DNA of 64,000 nucleotides from Stackebrandtia endophytica. GTDB taxonomy: Bacteria > Actinomycetota > Actinomycetes > Mycobacteriales > Micromonosporaceae. The first letter of the stretch is position 1; every line of letters begins with the position of its first letter. The stretch spans positions 3,162,001-3,226,000 of the forward strand of contig NZ_VFOW01000001.1 in the NCBI RefSeq assembly GCF_006716355.1. Direction: 5' to 3'. The notes under the pieces are model-generated. The model was not told the DNA's origin and searched no databases. It worked only from the letters and a program-made list of their open reading frames with translations. A program made the position numbers and the translations under genes. This document shows positions 8,187 through 17,110 of this stretch, piece by piece.

Positions 8187-9144
8187 GGGTCTCGCTGGTG
8201 GGCGCGACCGAATGTCTGGCCAGCCAGTAGCCGAGTTGTACCCGGGTGTGAGCGTTGGCGGTGTCCATCATGAGTTTGATACGTCGCTGCACGGTCCGCG
8301 GTGACACCTCGAGTTGCTTCGCGATGGCCTTGTCCGGGAAACCTTGCAGCAGCAGCGCCACGATCCGTTCGTCGAGGCCGGGCGGGGCGCCGTCGTCGTT
8401 GGCTTCGAAGACTTCGGCGGCCTGCTGCCAGACCAGTTCGAACAGGCCGATGAGCGCATCCAACAGCCCCGAGGGGTGGACGACGACGGCGCCGGGCTCG
8501 CCGGACTCGGCCAGCGGCACCAACCCGATCTGGCCGTCGGCGATCATCATGCGCAGCGGCAGCAGGTTGGTGGCCCGCACCTGTTCGCCGGCGGCGAGTG
8601 TGTCGGCCACGTTGCCGAGCATGCCGGGTTGTTCCAACAGGGCACGTTCCAGCACCACCCGGTAGGTGACGCCGCGTGCCAGGGCCTCGCCCTCGGCGGG
8701 GTTCTCCTGGGCACTGATCAGGATCGGTTGCGGTTTGACGAACGCGCGCAGGTCTTTGGTGGCGGCGCTTTGGATCTGTAGGAACCGTTGCCGCACACCT
8801 TCGGCGCCGGTGACCACTTCGATGAGGTCGCGGATCGATCCGGCGTCGCCTTGGCTGCGGAACAGTTCGGCGAGTTCGGCCAGCGCGGCCTCGGCGTGGC
8901 CGAGTTCGTCGCGGCGACGCACCAGGAGGGCACGCAGTGCGATTTCGGGTGGTGCGGCGCGGTATCGGCCGGATTCCGGGCTGGCCAATCCGGTCTGGGT
9001 GAGTTCATCGAGGAGCTTCTGGGCGTGGTCGGAGTCGGTGTCGAGGGCGTTCGCCAACATCGGGGCGTCGGCGGGTCCGCCCACGACCAGAGCGCGGTAG
9101 GCGCGCTCGGGTTCGGGGGAGATTCCCAACGCGGTCAGCTTCAC
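8179..9144 (-). CDS. LuxR-type regulator with TrmB-like N-terminal winged helix
   Basis: A transcription regulator of about 321 residues. The N-terminus (LGISPEPERAYRALVVGG onward) has the look of a TrmB/wHTH domain. The middle is a helical sensor-like part. The last ~60 residues form a LuxR-type helix-turn-helix (GFPDKAIAKQLEVSPRTVQR). The frame is open for 87 codons upstream, but that stretch is Pro/Thr/Arg-rich and out of character. I therefore use the GTG at 9144 that begins VKLTALGISPE, the usual beginning of this family, although no strong Shine-Dalgarno precedes it. It is coupled to the membrane-protein gene downstream, which it may control. Confidence 0.8.
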   Translation of the reverse strand: MKLTALGISPEPERAYRALVVGGPADAPMLANALDTDSDHAQKLLDELTQTGLASPESGRYRAAPPEIALRALLVRRRDELGHAEAALAELAELFRSQGDAGSIRDLIEVVTGAEGVRQRFLQIQSAATKDLRAFVKPQPILISAQENPAEGEALARGVTYRVVLERALLEQPGMLGNVADTLAAGEQVRATNLLPLRMMIADGQIGLVPLAESGEPGAVVVHPSGLLDALIGLFELVWQQAAEVFEANDDGAPPGLDERIVALLLQGFPDKAIAKQLEVSPRTVQRRIKLMMDTANAHTRVQLGYWLARHSVAPTSETRD

Positions 9145-9205
9145 AGTCCAGGAGTATGGGCTAAAACCGCGCCGAGCGCGACCCCTGAGACGGGGCGGAG
9201 TTGGA

Positions 9206-9238
9206 CCGGGCGGCCCTGAGGTGTTCAGGGCCGCCCGG
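9206..9238. terminator. Strong hairpin terminator of the large subtilase gene
   Basis: CCGGGCGGCCCTGA (9206-9219) and its exact complement (9225-9238) form a 14-bp perfect stem with a 5-base loop. It lies 34 bases beyond the stop of the minus-strand subtilase. It lacks a T-run, as is common for actinobacterial terminators. Confidence 0.75.
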
Positions 9239-9271
9239 TGCGTGGTGGGGTTCATAGTGGATTGGTGTGGA

Positions 9272-12200
9272 TCAGGCGACGCCGTACAGCCGGAACACGT
9301 GCTGTTCGACGGTGTTTCCGTCGGCGTCGGTCGCCTTGATGTGCAGCGACGCGTAGGATCCGGCGCCCTGGCTGTTGTCAACCAGGAGAACCCATTGGCC
9401 GTCACGGAACTCGACGTCGACGTCGATCCAGTTGAGACCCGACGGATCCAGTGCCTCCATGGCGGTCACGTCGTCGAACGTCACCTGAGCCGAGAGCTCC
9501 ACGATGTCACTCATCCGGTGACCGTCCTGAGTGGTGAAACCGACGCTGATCGGGACATCGGTGGCCTCGACCAGGTTGTACAGGTCGACGTCCAGGTCGT
9601 AGTTCGGCATCAGGATCGGCAGCGACGCGACGTCTTCACCGTTCGGACGTGCGGAGCTGAATCCGAACGTCGTCGTCGTCGCCAGGGACAGGACGCTGTC
9701 GGGCAGTTGCGGAGTGTCGAGCTGGAACCGCATGTTGGTCACGGTGGCCTCATAGTCGGCCTGCTCGGCGGGGACCAGAAGCTGACCGGCCGGCCAACCG
9801 CTTTCGTAGGCCAACTCGCCGTCGCGGTACACCCGCAGGTTGCCGACGTCACCGAAGCCGCCCAGTCCGTACCGGCCCGGCTCGCCGTCCTTGAACTGCG
9901 CGAACGAGAAGCCCATCAGGTTGGCCTGGCGTTCGGCCACCCGACCCGGAGCGCCTTCGGCGTCGACCCACAGGCCGGTGTTGGTGACCAGTCGGTTCCA
10001 GGTGGTTTCGCGGTGATCACGTGCCTCGTAGACGGTGAAGGGGTCGAGCATGATGTCCGATCCCAGTCGGGAGTCGGCGCCGATGCCCATCTGCTGCCAG
10101 GCGATTCCCGGACTGTAGTAGGCGGTCCGCTCGGCGGGCGTGGCGATGGGTGCCATACCGGTACCGGCGAACACCTCCTCGTTCACCGGGGACTTGGCTT
10201 TCACCGTGTCGTAGTAGGTTCCGGCGGCGCGCTGCGCGTAGAAAGTCTCATCCACTGTGGCCAGCTGGTTGTCCTTGACCTTGTGGTCGTGCTTCTTGGA
10301 CACCTTGCCGGTCTCGGTGAAGGCGAGGTTGTACACGAACGGACTGTCCTTGGTGTCCACACCGGACGCGTACATGCGCCAGTAGGTGGACAGCGAGAAC
10401 TCTCCGAGCTTGGCCTTCTTGCCCTTGGTGGGCAGCGCGTACATCGCGACGTCGGTGTCGGCCGCGTACACCGATCCGAGTGCCAGCCAGCGGCCGTCGT
10501 CGCGGGTGTAGTGCAGCGTCGCGCTGCGCGCCTGGCTCGCCTGGTCGGTCGTGACCTTGACGCGTGTCGCGTCGCGGGAGTCGAAGGTGATGGTCTGGCT
10601 CTCGGTCAGTTGGATCTCCGGCTCTCCCACGTACGTGTAGGACTTGTCGGCACCGGGGGTGTTGACGAAGCCGGAGACGGACACCGTGCCCACCCGGGCG
10701 CGAATGTCGACCGAGGACGATCCGTCGAAGTAGTAACGCTCCAGCCGGTCGACGTCCATGTGGAACACGTCGACGTAGCCCGAAGTGGCCGCCTGGCCCG
10801 TCCGGTCGATGACCTGCAGTGACAGGTCGACGGTCTCCGGCTCCAGCCAGTAGCCGATCGCACTGACGACGCGGTGACCGCCGCCGGTGGCCACGATGCG
10901 GCCGCTGATCTCGCCGAAGGACGAGTCGTCGACGTTCTTGGTGACGTTGGTGGCGGTGACCGGAACGGTGACCTTGCCGCCGGCGGGAACGATGATCTGC
11001 TTGCTGCCCAGGGCGACCGCCTTCTTGGGCATCTTCTTACCGTTGGCGCCCACCAGGTCCTCGACCTTGAGCTTCAGCTTGACCTGCTTGTCACCGAAGT
11101 TGGTGTAGGTGACCGACTCGGTGGCGGAGGTCTTGCTGTCGTGCGGCCAACTGAACTGGCCGACCGTGACGCTGGAGGTCGCGATGACCTCGGCGTTGAT
11201 CGCGTCGGGCACCCACAACTCGCCGGAACCCTGCGCGTACACGGTGTCCTGCGACTTCTTGTCCTTGGTGGTGGAGGTCAACGCGTACTTCACCTGCTGC
11301 GCGGTCCACTCCGGGTGCGCCTGCCGTACCAGCGCGGCGGCGGCCGCGGTGTGCGGTGTTGCCATGGAGGTACCCGACATCCGGGTGTAGTGGTTGTCGC
11401 CCGGGCTGCCGTTGGCGGCACCGGTGATGGCCACACCCGGCGCGGCGATGTCCGGTTTGACGGACAGGCTGCCCAGCGTCGGGCCGCGGCTGGAGAACGA
11501 CGCGGTCTCACCATCGGCGTCGACGGCGCCGACGGTCAGCACCGATTCGACACAGCCGGGGGAGGAGACGGTCTCACGCAGCGCGGCGTTGCCGGCCGCG
11601 ATGACGAACAGGGTCTCGTCCTGTTGGCTGAGCGCCCGGACCGCTTCCGACATCGGGTCGGTGCAGTCGGTGGGTTCGGAGCTTCCGAGGCTCATGTTGA
11701 CCACGTCGGCGCCGGATTCGACGGCCCATTCCATGCCGGCGATGATCCAGGATGCCTGGCCGCCACCGAATCCGAGCACCTTGCCGATCAGCAGGTCGGT
11801 GCCGGGCGCGGCGCCGGAACGGGTGCCGTCGGAGGCCTCGCCGGTTCCGGCGATGGTGGAGGCGACGTGGGTGCCGTGTCCGTCGTTGTCGACGGCCGAG
11901 CCGGCGCCGGTGAAGTCCCGCTCACCGATGACCTGTCCGGCCAGGTCGGGGTGGTTGGGGTCGTAGCCGGTGTCGAGGACGGCGACCGTGGTCCCCTCAC
12001 CGTCGTATCCCAGGTCCCACACCTGGTCGGCGCCGGTCTGGGTCACTCCGGTGGTGGGGTCCAGCTCGGTACCCTCCACTTTGATGTCCAGCCACAGTTT
12101 GGTGTTGGCCGACCGAGCCGTCTTAACCGCGGTGAACAGCTCGCCCGTCTGGTCTTTGTCGATGCTGAACGCGGTGGCGCCGATGGAGCTGAGCGTCGCG

Positions 12201-12619
12201 GTGTTGTCCAAACCCCGGGCGCGGGGCAGCGACCCGGTGGCGATGACCGGAATGTCGTCGCGACCGGCGTCGTGGTAGCCGGACCGGACCAGTCCGGTCA
12301 CATTGAACAGTTCGGTGTCGAGTGTGCCGGCCGCGAGCATGGGGGCGGCGGAGGTCGGCACCAGGTACAGGTCGTCGCCGAAGGACTGGGTGTAGAAGTC
12401 CTCGGTGGTGGTCAGTGTCGCCGAGGCGGTGCCGTCGGCGGTGTAGCTGACGACGGCGACGTCACCGGTGATCAGGGTGACGGCATTGGTGGCGACGGTC
12501 GGATCGTCGGATGCGGGGGAGGCGGCGGCCGGTGCGCCGATGACGGATGCACCGGTGACCGCGATGATCGCCGCGGTCAGTCCGGCACCTATTCGGCGCC
12601 GGGATCGTCTGGAGTTCAT
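9272..12619 (-). CDS. Large secreted S8 (subtilisin-like) serine protease
   Basis: A secreted protease of 1115 residues. A basic N-terminus and hydrophobic signal (residues 1-33, ending AAASPAS) precede a propeptide-like region (VTLITGDVAVV) typical of the large actinobacterial subtilases. The catalytic triad is Asp216 (VAVLDTGYD), His248 (NDGHGTHVA) and Ser418 (MSGTSMATP), with the oxyanion Asn in IAAGNA. The C-terminal ~600 residues form beta-rich repeats without an obvious membrane anchor or LPXTG. I chose the ATG at 12619 because GTGGAGAA lies six bases upstream. The 39-codon upstream extension is Pro/Arg-rich and precedes the signal peptide. It is transcribed alone and divergently from the GbsR-type regulator. 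Confidence 0.9.
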   Translation of the reverse strand: MNSRRSRRRIGAGLTAAIIAVTGASVIGAPAAASPASDDPTVATNAVTLITGDVAVVSYTADGTASATLTTTEDFYTQSFGDDLYLVPTSAAPMLAAGTLDTELFNVTGLVRSGYHDAGRDDIPVIATGSLPRARGLDNTATLSSIGATAFSIDKDQTGELFTAVKTARSANTKLWLDIKVEGTELDPTTGVTQTGADQVWDLGYDGEGTTVAVLDTGYDPNHPDLAGQVIGERDFTGAGSAVDNDGHGTHVASTIAGTGEASDGTRSGAAPGTDLLIGKVLGFGGGQASWIIAGMEWAVESGADVVNMSLGSSEPTDCTDPMSEAVRALSQQDETLFVIAAGNAALRETVSSPGCVESVLTVGAVDADGETASFSSRGPTLGSLSVKPDIAAPGVAITGAANGSPGDNHYTRMSGTSMATPHTAAAAALVRQAHPEWTAQQVKYALTSTTKDKKSQDTVYAQGSGELWVPDAINAEVIATSSVTVGQFSWPHDSKTSATESVTYTNFGDKQVKLKLKVEDLVGANGKKMPKKAVALGSKQIIVPAGGKVTVPVTATNVTKNVDDSSFGEISGRIVATGGGHRVVSAIGYWLEPETVDLSLQVIDRTGQAATSGYVDVFHMDVDRLERYYFDGSSSVDIRARVGTVSVSGFVNTPGADKSYTYVGEPEIQLTESQTITFDSRDATRVKVTTDQASQARSATLHYTRDDGRWLALGSVYAADTDVAMYALPTKGKKAKLGEFSLSTYWRMYASGVDTKDSPFVYNLAFTETGKVSKKHDHKVKDNQLATVDETFYAQRAAGTYYDTVKAKSPVNEEVFAGTGMAPIATPAERTAYYSPGIAWQQMGIGADSRLGSDIMLDPFTVYEARDHRETTWNRLVTNTGLWVDAEGAPGRVAERQANLMGFSFAQFKDGEPGRYGLGGFGDVGNLRVYRDGELAYESGWPAGQLLVPAEQADYEATVTNMRFQLDTPQLPDSVLSLATTTTFGFSSARPNGEDVASLPILMPNYDLDVDLYNLVEATDVPISVGFTTQDGHRMSDIVELSAQVTFDDVTAMEALDPSGLNWIDVDVEFRDGQWVLLVDNSQGAGSYASLHIKATDADGNTVEQHVFRLYGVA

Positions 12620-13027
12620 GGGTTCTCCACGGTCGGGAGGACGAAGGGTTCCCGGGATCCGTCCACATCGTCTCCCAATGTGGATATGACGGTAATCACT
12701 TCGTGGCCTCTGGGGTGGGCTTGGGGCTTGGGGCAAACCCTGTCAGACACCGAATGGGTTGACACCCGTCTAGCTGCGACGACAATGTGCCATGTCAACT
12801 TCTCGCCATGGGGTGGCGAGAAGGCGACACCGATCGAATGCGGGGTTCGGTGTCGCCGAAATCGTTGCCGCGCAACGAAAACTGCCGTCGCATACTGGAC
12901 GGTGACGACTTCGCCACGTATGCTTCGTTCAGTACGTACTGAACGAAGAGTTTTCATCCACCCCGCGATCATCGATTCCCATTCGTCGAATCGAGGGATC
13001 GCGACCCGAGTAATCCGGGGGGACACG
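12620..13027. other. Divergent promoter region between subtilase and GbsR regulator
   Basis: About 400 bases without a gene. The only striking element is the long palindrome at 12923-12948. A TTGACA-like hexamer lies at 12759-12764 on the plus strand, without a good -10 partner. Confidence 0.5.
12923..12948. promoter_or_regulatory. 26-bp perfect palindrome, probable GbsR/MarR operator
   Basis: CTTCGTTCAGTAC (12923-12935) is followed directly by its exact reverse complement (12936-12948). It is centred 92 bases before the start of the GbsR/MarR-type gene. A palindrome this long with no spacer is what dimeric winged-helix repressors bind, so autoregulation is likely. Control of the divergent protease gene is possible. 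Confidence 0.7.
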
Positions 13028-13507
13028 ATGACCGAACCCACCGCCGCCGAACGCGGGTTCTGCGAGGAGTTCGGGATCTTCAGTCAGACCTCCGGGGATT
13101 CCCGGGTTCCGGGCCTGATCCTGGGGTGGCTGTTGATCTGCCAACCCGCACACCAGTCGATCACCCAGATCGCCACCGCACTCGACGTCAGCAAGGCGTC
13201 GGTGAGCACGGTGATTCGACAACTCCAGTACCGGCAGAACGTCGAACGTTTCGCCGTGCCGGGGACTCGGCAGCACTACTACCGACTCAGTGGCGGTGGC
13301 AGCTGGTTGAGGGTCATGCGGGCTCGGTCGATGTATATCGCCGCCGGACGGAAGCTCGGTCAACAGGGAATCGACATGATGGAACGTGAGGGTAAGCCGG
13401 CCGGGCGGTTGCGTGAGTTCACCGCCTTCCTCACGTTCCTGGAAGAGGAATTCGACAACGGAATGATGGAGCGCTGGGAGGAGTACCGGAGCCGTCATCT
13501 CGGCTGA
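13028..13507 (+). CDS. GbsR/MarR-family transcriptional regulator
   Basis: A 159-residue winged-helix protein. The fold can be followed as helices around SITQIATALDVSKASVSTVI (recognition helix about residues 48-65) and a wing with VPGTRQHYYRL. A C-terminal dimerisation helix ends in EEEFDNGMMERWEEY. The pattern GFCEEFGIFSQTSGDSRVPG at the N-terminus is typical of GbsR-like repressors. The start is set at the ATG after a GGGGGGA stretch; the much longer open frame upstream is the shadow of the opposite-strand protease. It lies 113 bases upstream of the first P450, so it may regulate the P450 genes as well as itself through the palindrome. Confidence 0.85.
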   Translation: MTEPTAAERGFCEEFGIFSQTSGDSRVPGLILGWLLICQPAHQSITQIATALDVSKASVSTVIRQLQYRQNVERFAVPGTRQHYYRLSGGGSWLRVMRARSMYIAAGRKLGQQGIDMMEREGKPAGRLREFTAFLTFLEEEFDNGMMERWEEYRSRHLG

Positions 13508-13620
13508 TCCATCACCGTCCACACTCAACTGCGAAGTCCATAAAGCACACCCCGGCCCCGGGGTCGGCTCGACCATGCCCGGAAAAACCCACACATCCGA
13601 AATTTCCGAGAGGCAACGTC

Positions 13621-14820
13621 ATGATTCAGGACCCGCCCGTCCCGCACGGATTTCCCATCGAACGCCACGACAGGTACTCGCCGCCGGCGGCGCTGACCGA
13701 GCTGAGGCAGCGCCGACCGATGAGCCGTATGCGATACGCGGACGGCCACGAGGGCTGGTTGATCACCAGCTACGACCTGGCCCGCAAGGTACTGAGCAAT
13801 CCGCTCTTCTCCAACGCGCCGGCTGGAGTGCATCCGGTGCTCGGCGGGTTGCAGCCGACGAAGGAGCAGAAGACGGCGCCTCCGGGGATGTTCCTGCGGA
13901 TGGATCCGCCGGACCACACCCGGCTGCGTCGGATGTTGACCGGCGTGTTCACGGTCCGGCGCATGAATCAGCTGGAGCCGCGAGTCACCGAGATCGTGCG
14001 ACACCAGCTCGATCAGCTGGAGCATCACGGAACCGGTGCCGACCTGGTCGAACACTTCTCACTGCCGATCCCCTCGCTGGTGATCTGTGAACTGCTGGGG
14101 GTGCCCTATGAGGATCGGGCCAGCTTCCAGGTCGACACTGCCGCGATCTTCCGGCTGGACACCCCGCAGGATGAGCGGTTGGCCCACATGGACAGCATCC
14201 AGAAGTTCCTCGCGGACTTGGTCGACCGGAAGAAGGCCGAACCGACCGACGACCTGCTCAGTGAGTTGACCCGCAATCCGGAACTCGACCGTGCCGAGCT
14301 CGTCGGTATCGCGTTCCTGTTGTTGATCGCGGGACACGAGACCACCGCCAACATGCTCGGCCTGGGGACGCTCGCGCTGTTGGAACACCCCGAACAGTTG
14401 CAACTGTTGCGGCAGGATCCCGACATCGTCGACAGCGCCGTGGAGGAGCTGATGCGATACCTGTCGATCATCCACATCGGTCCGTTGCGGGTGGCTCGCG
14501 CCGACATCGAGCTGGGCGGCAACCTCGTCAAGGAGGGCGAGAACGTCACCATCTCGCTCGCTTCGTCCAATCGGGATCCGGAGCGTTTCGACGATCCGGA
14601 GGAATTGGATCTGCGCCGCAGGGCCATCGGCCACCTAGCCTTCGGCCACGGCGTACACCAGTGTTTGGGACAGCAGCTGGCCCGTATCGAGATGCGCATC
14701 GCCTGGCGTGAGCTGTTCACCCGGTTCCCGAAGCTTCGCCTCGCGGTCGATCCGAGTGAGGTTCCATTGCGGACGGATATGGCCATCTACGGTGTTCATC
14801 GACTTCCGGTGGAGTGGTGA
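13621..14820 (+). CDS. Cytochrome P450, first copy
   Basis: A 399-residue bacterial class I P450. Recognisable parts are the I-helix oxygen-binding motif AGHETT (about residue 237), the K-helix ExxR within EELMR, and the heme loop FGHGVHQCLG with the axial Cys348. The overall pattern (FLRMDPPDHTRLRR, FTVRRM) is close to the CYP105/CYP107 type that hydroxylates small hydrophobic substrates. The ferredoxin gene overlaps its stop codon and presumably supplies electrons. A second very similar P450 follows at 15327. The substrate cannot be told; no biosynthetic scaffold gene is next to it. Confidence 0.93.
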   Translation: MIQDPPVPHGFPIERHDRYSPPAALTELRQRRPMSRMRYADGHEGWLITSYDLARKVLSNPLFSNAPAGVHPVLGGLQPTKEQKTAPPGMFLRMDPPDHTRLRRMLTGVFTVRRMNQLEPRVTEIVRHQLDQLEHHGTGADLVEHFSLPIPSLVICELLGVPYEDRASFQVDTAAIFRLDTPQDERLAHMDSIQKFLADLVDRKKAEPTDDLLSELTRNPELDRAELVGIAFLLLIAGHETTANMLGLGTLALLEHPEQLQLLRQDPDIVDSAVEELMRYLSIIHIGPLRVARADIELGGNLVKEGENVTISLASSNRDPERFDDPEELDLRRRAIGHLAFGHGVHQCLGQQLARIEMRIAWRELFTRFPKLRLAVDPSEVPLRTDMAIYGVHRLPVEW

Positions 14821-15017
14821 TGATGCGCATCCACGCTGACCGCACCGTGTGCGTCGGATCGGGTATGTGCGCGCTGACCGCACCCGAGGTGTTCGACCAG
14901 GACGAGTCGGAAGGTCGGGTCGTGGTCATCGACCCGAACCCGGCGGGTGAAGCCGATCGGCAGGCCGTCAACGACGCGGTCGACCTGTGTCCGGCCGGAG
15001 CTCTGTCCATCGTGTAA
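14820..15017 (+). CDS. [3Fe-4S]-type ferredoxin, P450 partner
   Basis: A small acidic ferredoxin of about 65 residues. The cluster motif is C-V-G-S-G-M-C near the start and D-L-C-P-A-G-A near the end. The second position of the usual 4Fe set is replaced, so three cysteines remain, which is typical of the 3Fe-4S ferredoxins that serve actinobacterial P450s. The start ATG overlaps the P450 stop (TGATG). A further ATG three bases on (14823) is equally possible, and GGTGGAG lies upstream of both. No ferredoxin reductase is in the neighbourhood, so reduction must rely on one encoded elsewhere. Confidence 0.9.
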   Translation: MMRIHADRTVCVGSGMCALTAPEVFDQDESEGRVVVIDPNPAGEADRQAVNDAVDLCPAGALSIV

Positions 15018-15028
15018 TAGAAGCGGGC

Positions 15029-15063
15029 GAGGGGAGTGTCCAGGCAATGAGGACACTCCCCTC
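15029..15063 (+). terminator. Terminator after P450-ferredoxin operon
   Basis: GAGGGGAGTGTCC (15029-15041) and its exact complement (15051-15063) form a 13-bp stem with a 9-base loop, 11 bases after the ferredoxin stop. It separates the first P450 unit from the second. Confidence 0.8.
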
Positions 15064-15326
15064 CTCTTGCGTCCGTTGGGCCGGAATGCTTGGCGCCCAA
15101 CGGTAGTAGATCGACCAATCGCTGGACTGTAGCGCCGTGATTACCTATGCTTGGGTTGGTGCTAAACCCACGAGTAAGCCCTGACCTCCCCGGCTTATGG
15201 AACCCCGGTCGGCCGTCCGCTCACACCTCGATAGAAGTCGACACGGCACTCCCCACGCCCCGGAAATACCGCTTGACCATGCCTGAAACCGCCAAGGAAC
15301 CCACACCTTTTCCGAAGGGCGACGAC

Positions 15327-16529
15327 ATGATTCAGGATCCACCGGTTCCGCACGGCCTCCCCATCGAACGCGAGGACCGATACTCGCCGTCACCTCCGCT
15401 GACCGTGCTGCGGCAGCGCCGACCCATGAGCCGACTGAACTATCCCGATGGGCACCTGGGGTGGCTCATCACCAACTACGAGCTGACCCGCAGCGTGCTC
15501 AGCAATCCGGCGTTCTCCAGCCACCCGGAACGGATGGCCAACCCGATAGGCACCGGACGGGTGGTGTTGGCGGAGTCGACGACCCCACAACCGGGCGTGT
15601 TCCTGCGGATGGACCCACCGGACCACACTCGGCTGCGTCGGAGGTTGACCGGCGTGTTCACGGTTCGACGCATGAGACAGCTGGAGCCGCGGGTCACCCA
15701 GATCGTTCGCGCTCAACTGGATGAACTGGAGCGACAGGGCTCCGGCGCCGACCTCGTGGAACATTTCGCGATCCCGGTTCCCTCCCTGGTGATCTGTGAA
15801 CTGCTGGGCGTGCCCTACGAGGATCGCGGCAGTTTCCAGAGCGACACCGCCGGTTTCCTCCGAGTGGAGGCATCGGCGGAGGAACGGGTCCAACTGATCG
15901 GCAACATCAACGCCTACCTCGCCGAACTCGTCGACCGGAAGCTGGTCGAGCCGACCGACGACCTGCTCAGTGACCTGACCAGAAGCGGGGACCTGACGCG
16001 AGACGAACTCGTCGGGATCGCGTTCCTCCTGCTGTTCGCCGGACACGAGACCACCGCGAACATGCTCGGCCTGGGTGCCCTCGCGCTGCTCGAACATCCG
16101 GAACAGTTGCGGCTGTTGCGATCCGAACCCGAATTGATCGACAACGCCGTGGAGGAGATGCTGCGGTTCCTGTCGATACTCCACGTCGGACCGTTGCGAA
16201 CGGCCGGCGCCGACATCGAGCTGGGCGGCAACCTGATCCGCGAAGGTGAGAACATCCTGATCTCGTTGCCGGCGGCCAATCGTGACCCCGCGCGGTTCGA
16301 CAACCCCGAGGAACTGGACTTCCACCGAAAGGCCACCGGGCATCTCGCGTTCGGCCACGGAATCCATCAGTGCCTGGGGCAACAGCTGGCCCGCACCGAG
16401 ATGCGCATCGGTTGGACCGAACTGTTCGGTCGGTTGCCGAACCTTCGCCTCGCGGTGGATCCCGATGAGATTCCGCTGCGCACCGACATGGTCATCTACG
16501 GAGTTCACCGGTTGCCGGTGGAATGGTGA
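15327..16529 (+). CDS. Cytochrome P450, second (duplicated) copy
   Basis: A 400-residue paralogue of the P450 at 13621, very similar along its whole length. The I-helix motif is AGHETT, the ExxR motif is in EEMLRFL, and the heme loop is FGHGIHQCLG with Cys349. It has no ferredoxin gene of its own and probably shares the neighbouring one. The ATG at 15327 with GAAGGG upstream matches the start of copy 1. An in-frame ATG 16 codons earlier (15279) is possible but has a poorer site. About 90 bases of leader DNA before the start also resemble the leader of copy 1, so the duplication included the 5' region. Confidence 0.92.
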   Translation: MIQDPPVPHGLPIEREDRYSPSPPLTVLRQRRPMSRLNYPDGHLGWLITNYELTRSVLSNPAFSSHPERMANPIGTGRVVLAESTTPQPGVFLRMDPPDHTRLRRRLTGVFTVRRMRQLEPRVTQIVRAQLDELERQGSGADLVEHFAIPVPSLVICELLGVPYEDRGSFQSDTAGFLRVEASAEERVQLIGNINAYLAELVDRKLVEPTDDLLSDLTRSGDLTRDELVGIAFLLLFAGHETTANMLGLGALALLEHPEQLRLLRSEPELIDNAVEEMLRFLSILHVGPLRTAGADIELGGNLIREGENILISLPAANRDPARFDNPEELDFHRKATGHLAFGHGIHQCLGQQLARTEMRIGWTELFGRLPNLRLAVDPDEIPLRTDMVIYGVHRLPVEW

Positions 16530-16567
16530 TGACGAGCGTGCCCCGACATCCGCCGGGCGCGCAAGTC

Positions 16568-16599
16568 GTGGGGCCGGGTCGTGGTCGACCCGGCCCCAC
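16568..16599 (+). terminator. Terminator of the second P450 gene
   Basis: GTGGGGCCGGGTC (16568-16580) and its exact complement (16587-16599) form a 13-bp stem with a 6-base loop, about 40 bases after the stop codon. Confidence 0.75.
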
Positions 16600-16627
16600 A
16601 CCGATCAGATGTCACCCCACTCGATTC

Positions 16628-16677
16628 GGCGTCACGTCGGCTCGGCCGATGCGGCGGGGCCGAGCCGACGTGACGCC
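16628..16677 (-). terminator. 20-bp hairpin terminator of the CBS-domain gene
   Basis: The 20 bases at 16628-16647 are exactly complementary to 16658-16677, leaving a 10-base loop. The stem ends five bases beyond the stop of the minus-strand CBS gene. With the hairpin at 16568 it insulates the two converging genes. Confidence 0.8.
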
Positions 16678-16681
16678 CACG

Positions 16682-17110
16682 TCAGTTGTTCGGCGGGGCC
16701 GCGTACACCTCGTGGACGAACTCGGTGAGCTCCTCGTCACCAAGGTGATTGGCCAGGTCGGCTTCACTGATGATGCCGATGAGCTCGTTGTCGGCGATGA
16801 CCGGAAGCCGGCGGATCCGGTTCTCCCGCATCATCTGTGACACCTCGGAGGCGTCGGCGGACGACTCCACCCACACGAGCCGTCCGTCGGCGAGTTCGCC
16901 GGCGGTGACCTCGTCGGGATCCATGCCCTCGGCGACACACTTCACCACGATGTCTCGGTCGGTGATGATGCCGTGCAGCCGGTTGTCCTCGCCGCAGATC
17001 GGCAGCGAACCGACCTGTTCGTCACGCATCATGGTCGCCGCGTCGGCAAGGGTCATCGATGCGTCGACGCAGGTGGCCCCGAAATGCATCATGTCGCGTG
17101 CGGTGGTCAT
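16682..17110 (-). CDS. Two-CBS-domain protein (Hrp1-like)
   Basis: A 142-residue soluble protein made of two CBS domains. The first runs about residues 8-62 (CVDASMTLADAATMM, GIITDRDIVV). The second runs about 72-130 (LPVIADNELIGIISEADLA). CBS pairs bind adenine nucleotides and usually act as energy sensors. The size and the T-D-R-D-I pattern resemble the mycobacterial hypoxic response protein Hrp1. The ATG at 17110 has AGGAGG eight bases upstream; the longer open frame upstream is rejected because it is Ser/Arg-rich and lacks a site. It is divergent from the zinc alcohol dehydrogenase gene. Confidence 0.88.
   Translation of the reverse strand: MTTARDMMHFGATCVDASMTLADAATMMRDEQVGSLPICGEDNRLHGIITDRDIVVKCVAEGMDPDEVTAGELADGRLVWVESSADASEVSQMMRENRIRRLPVIADNELIGIISEADLANHLGDEELTEFVHEVYAAPPNN

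Noticed and set aside
9221-10822. 533-codon plus-strand open frame
   Set aside because: Antisense to the large protease; Val/His/Arg-rich with no motif, and the opposite strand has a clear catalytic triad and signal peptide.
10874-13507. 877-codon plus-strand open frame across the large protease
   Set aside because: It is the antisense shadow of the S8 gene, with Gly/Val/Asp-rich meaningless sequence. Only its last 159 codons, from the ATG at 13028, are a real gene (GbsR-type).
15279-15326. Upstream start for the second P450
   Set aside because: In frame and possible, but the Shine-Dalgarno is poorer and copy 1 cannot use the equivalent ATG, so the conserved start at 15327 was kept.
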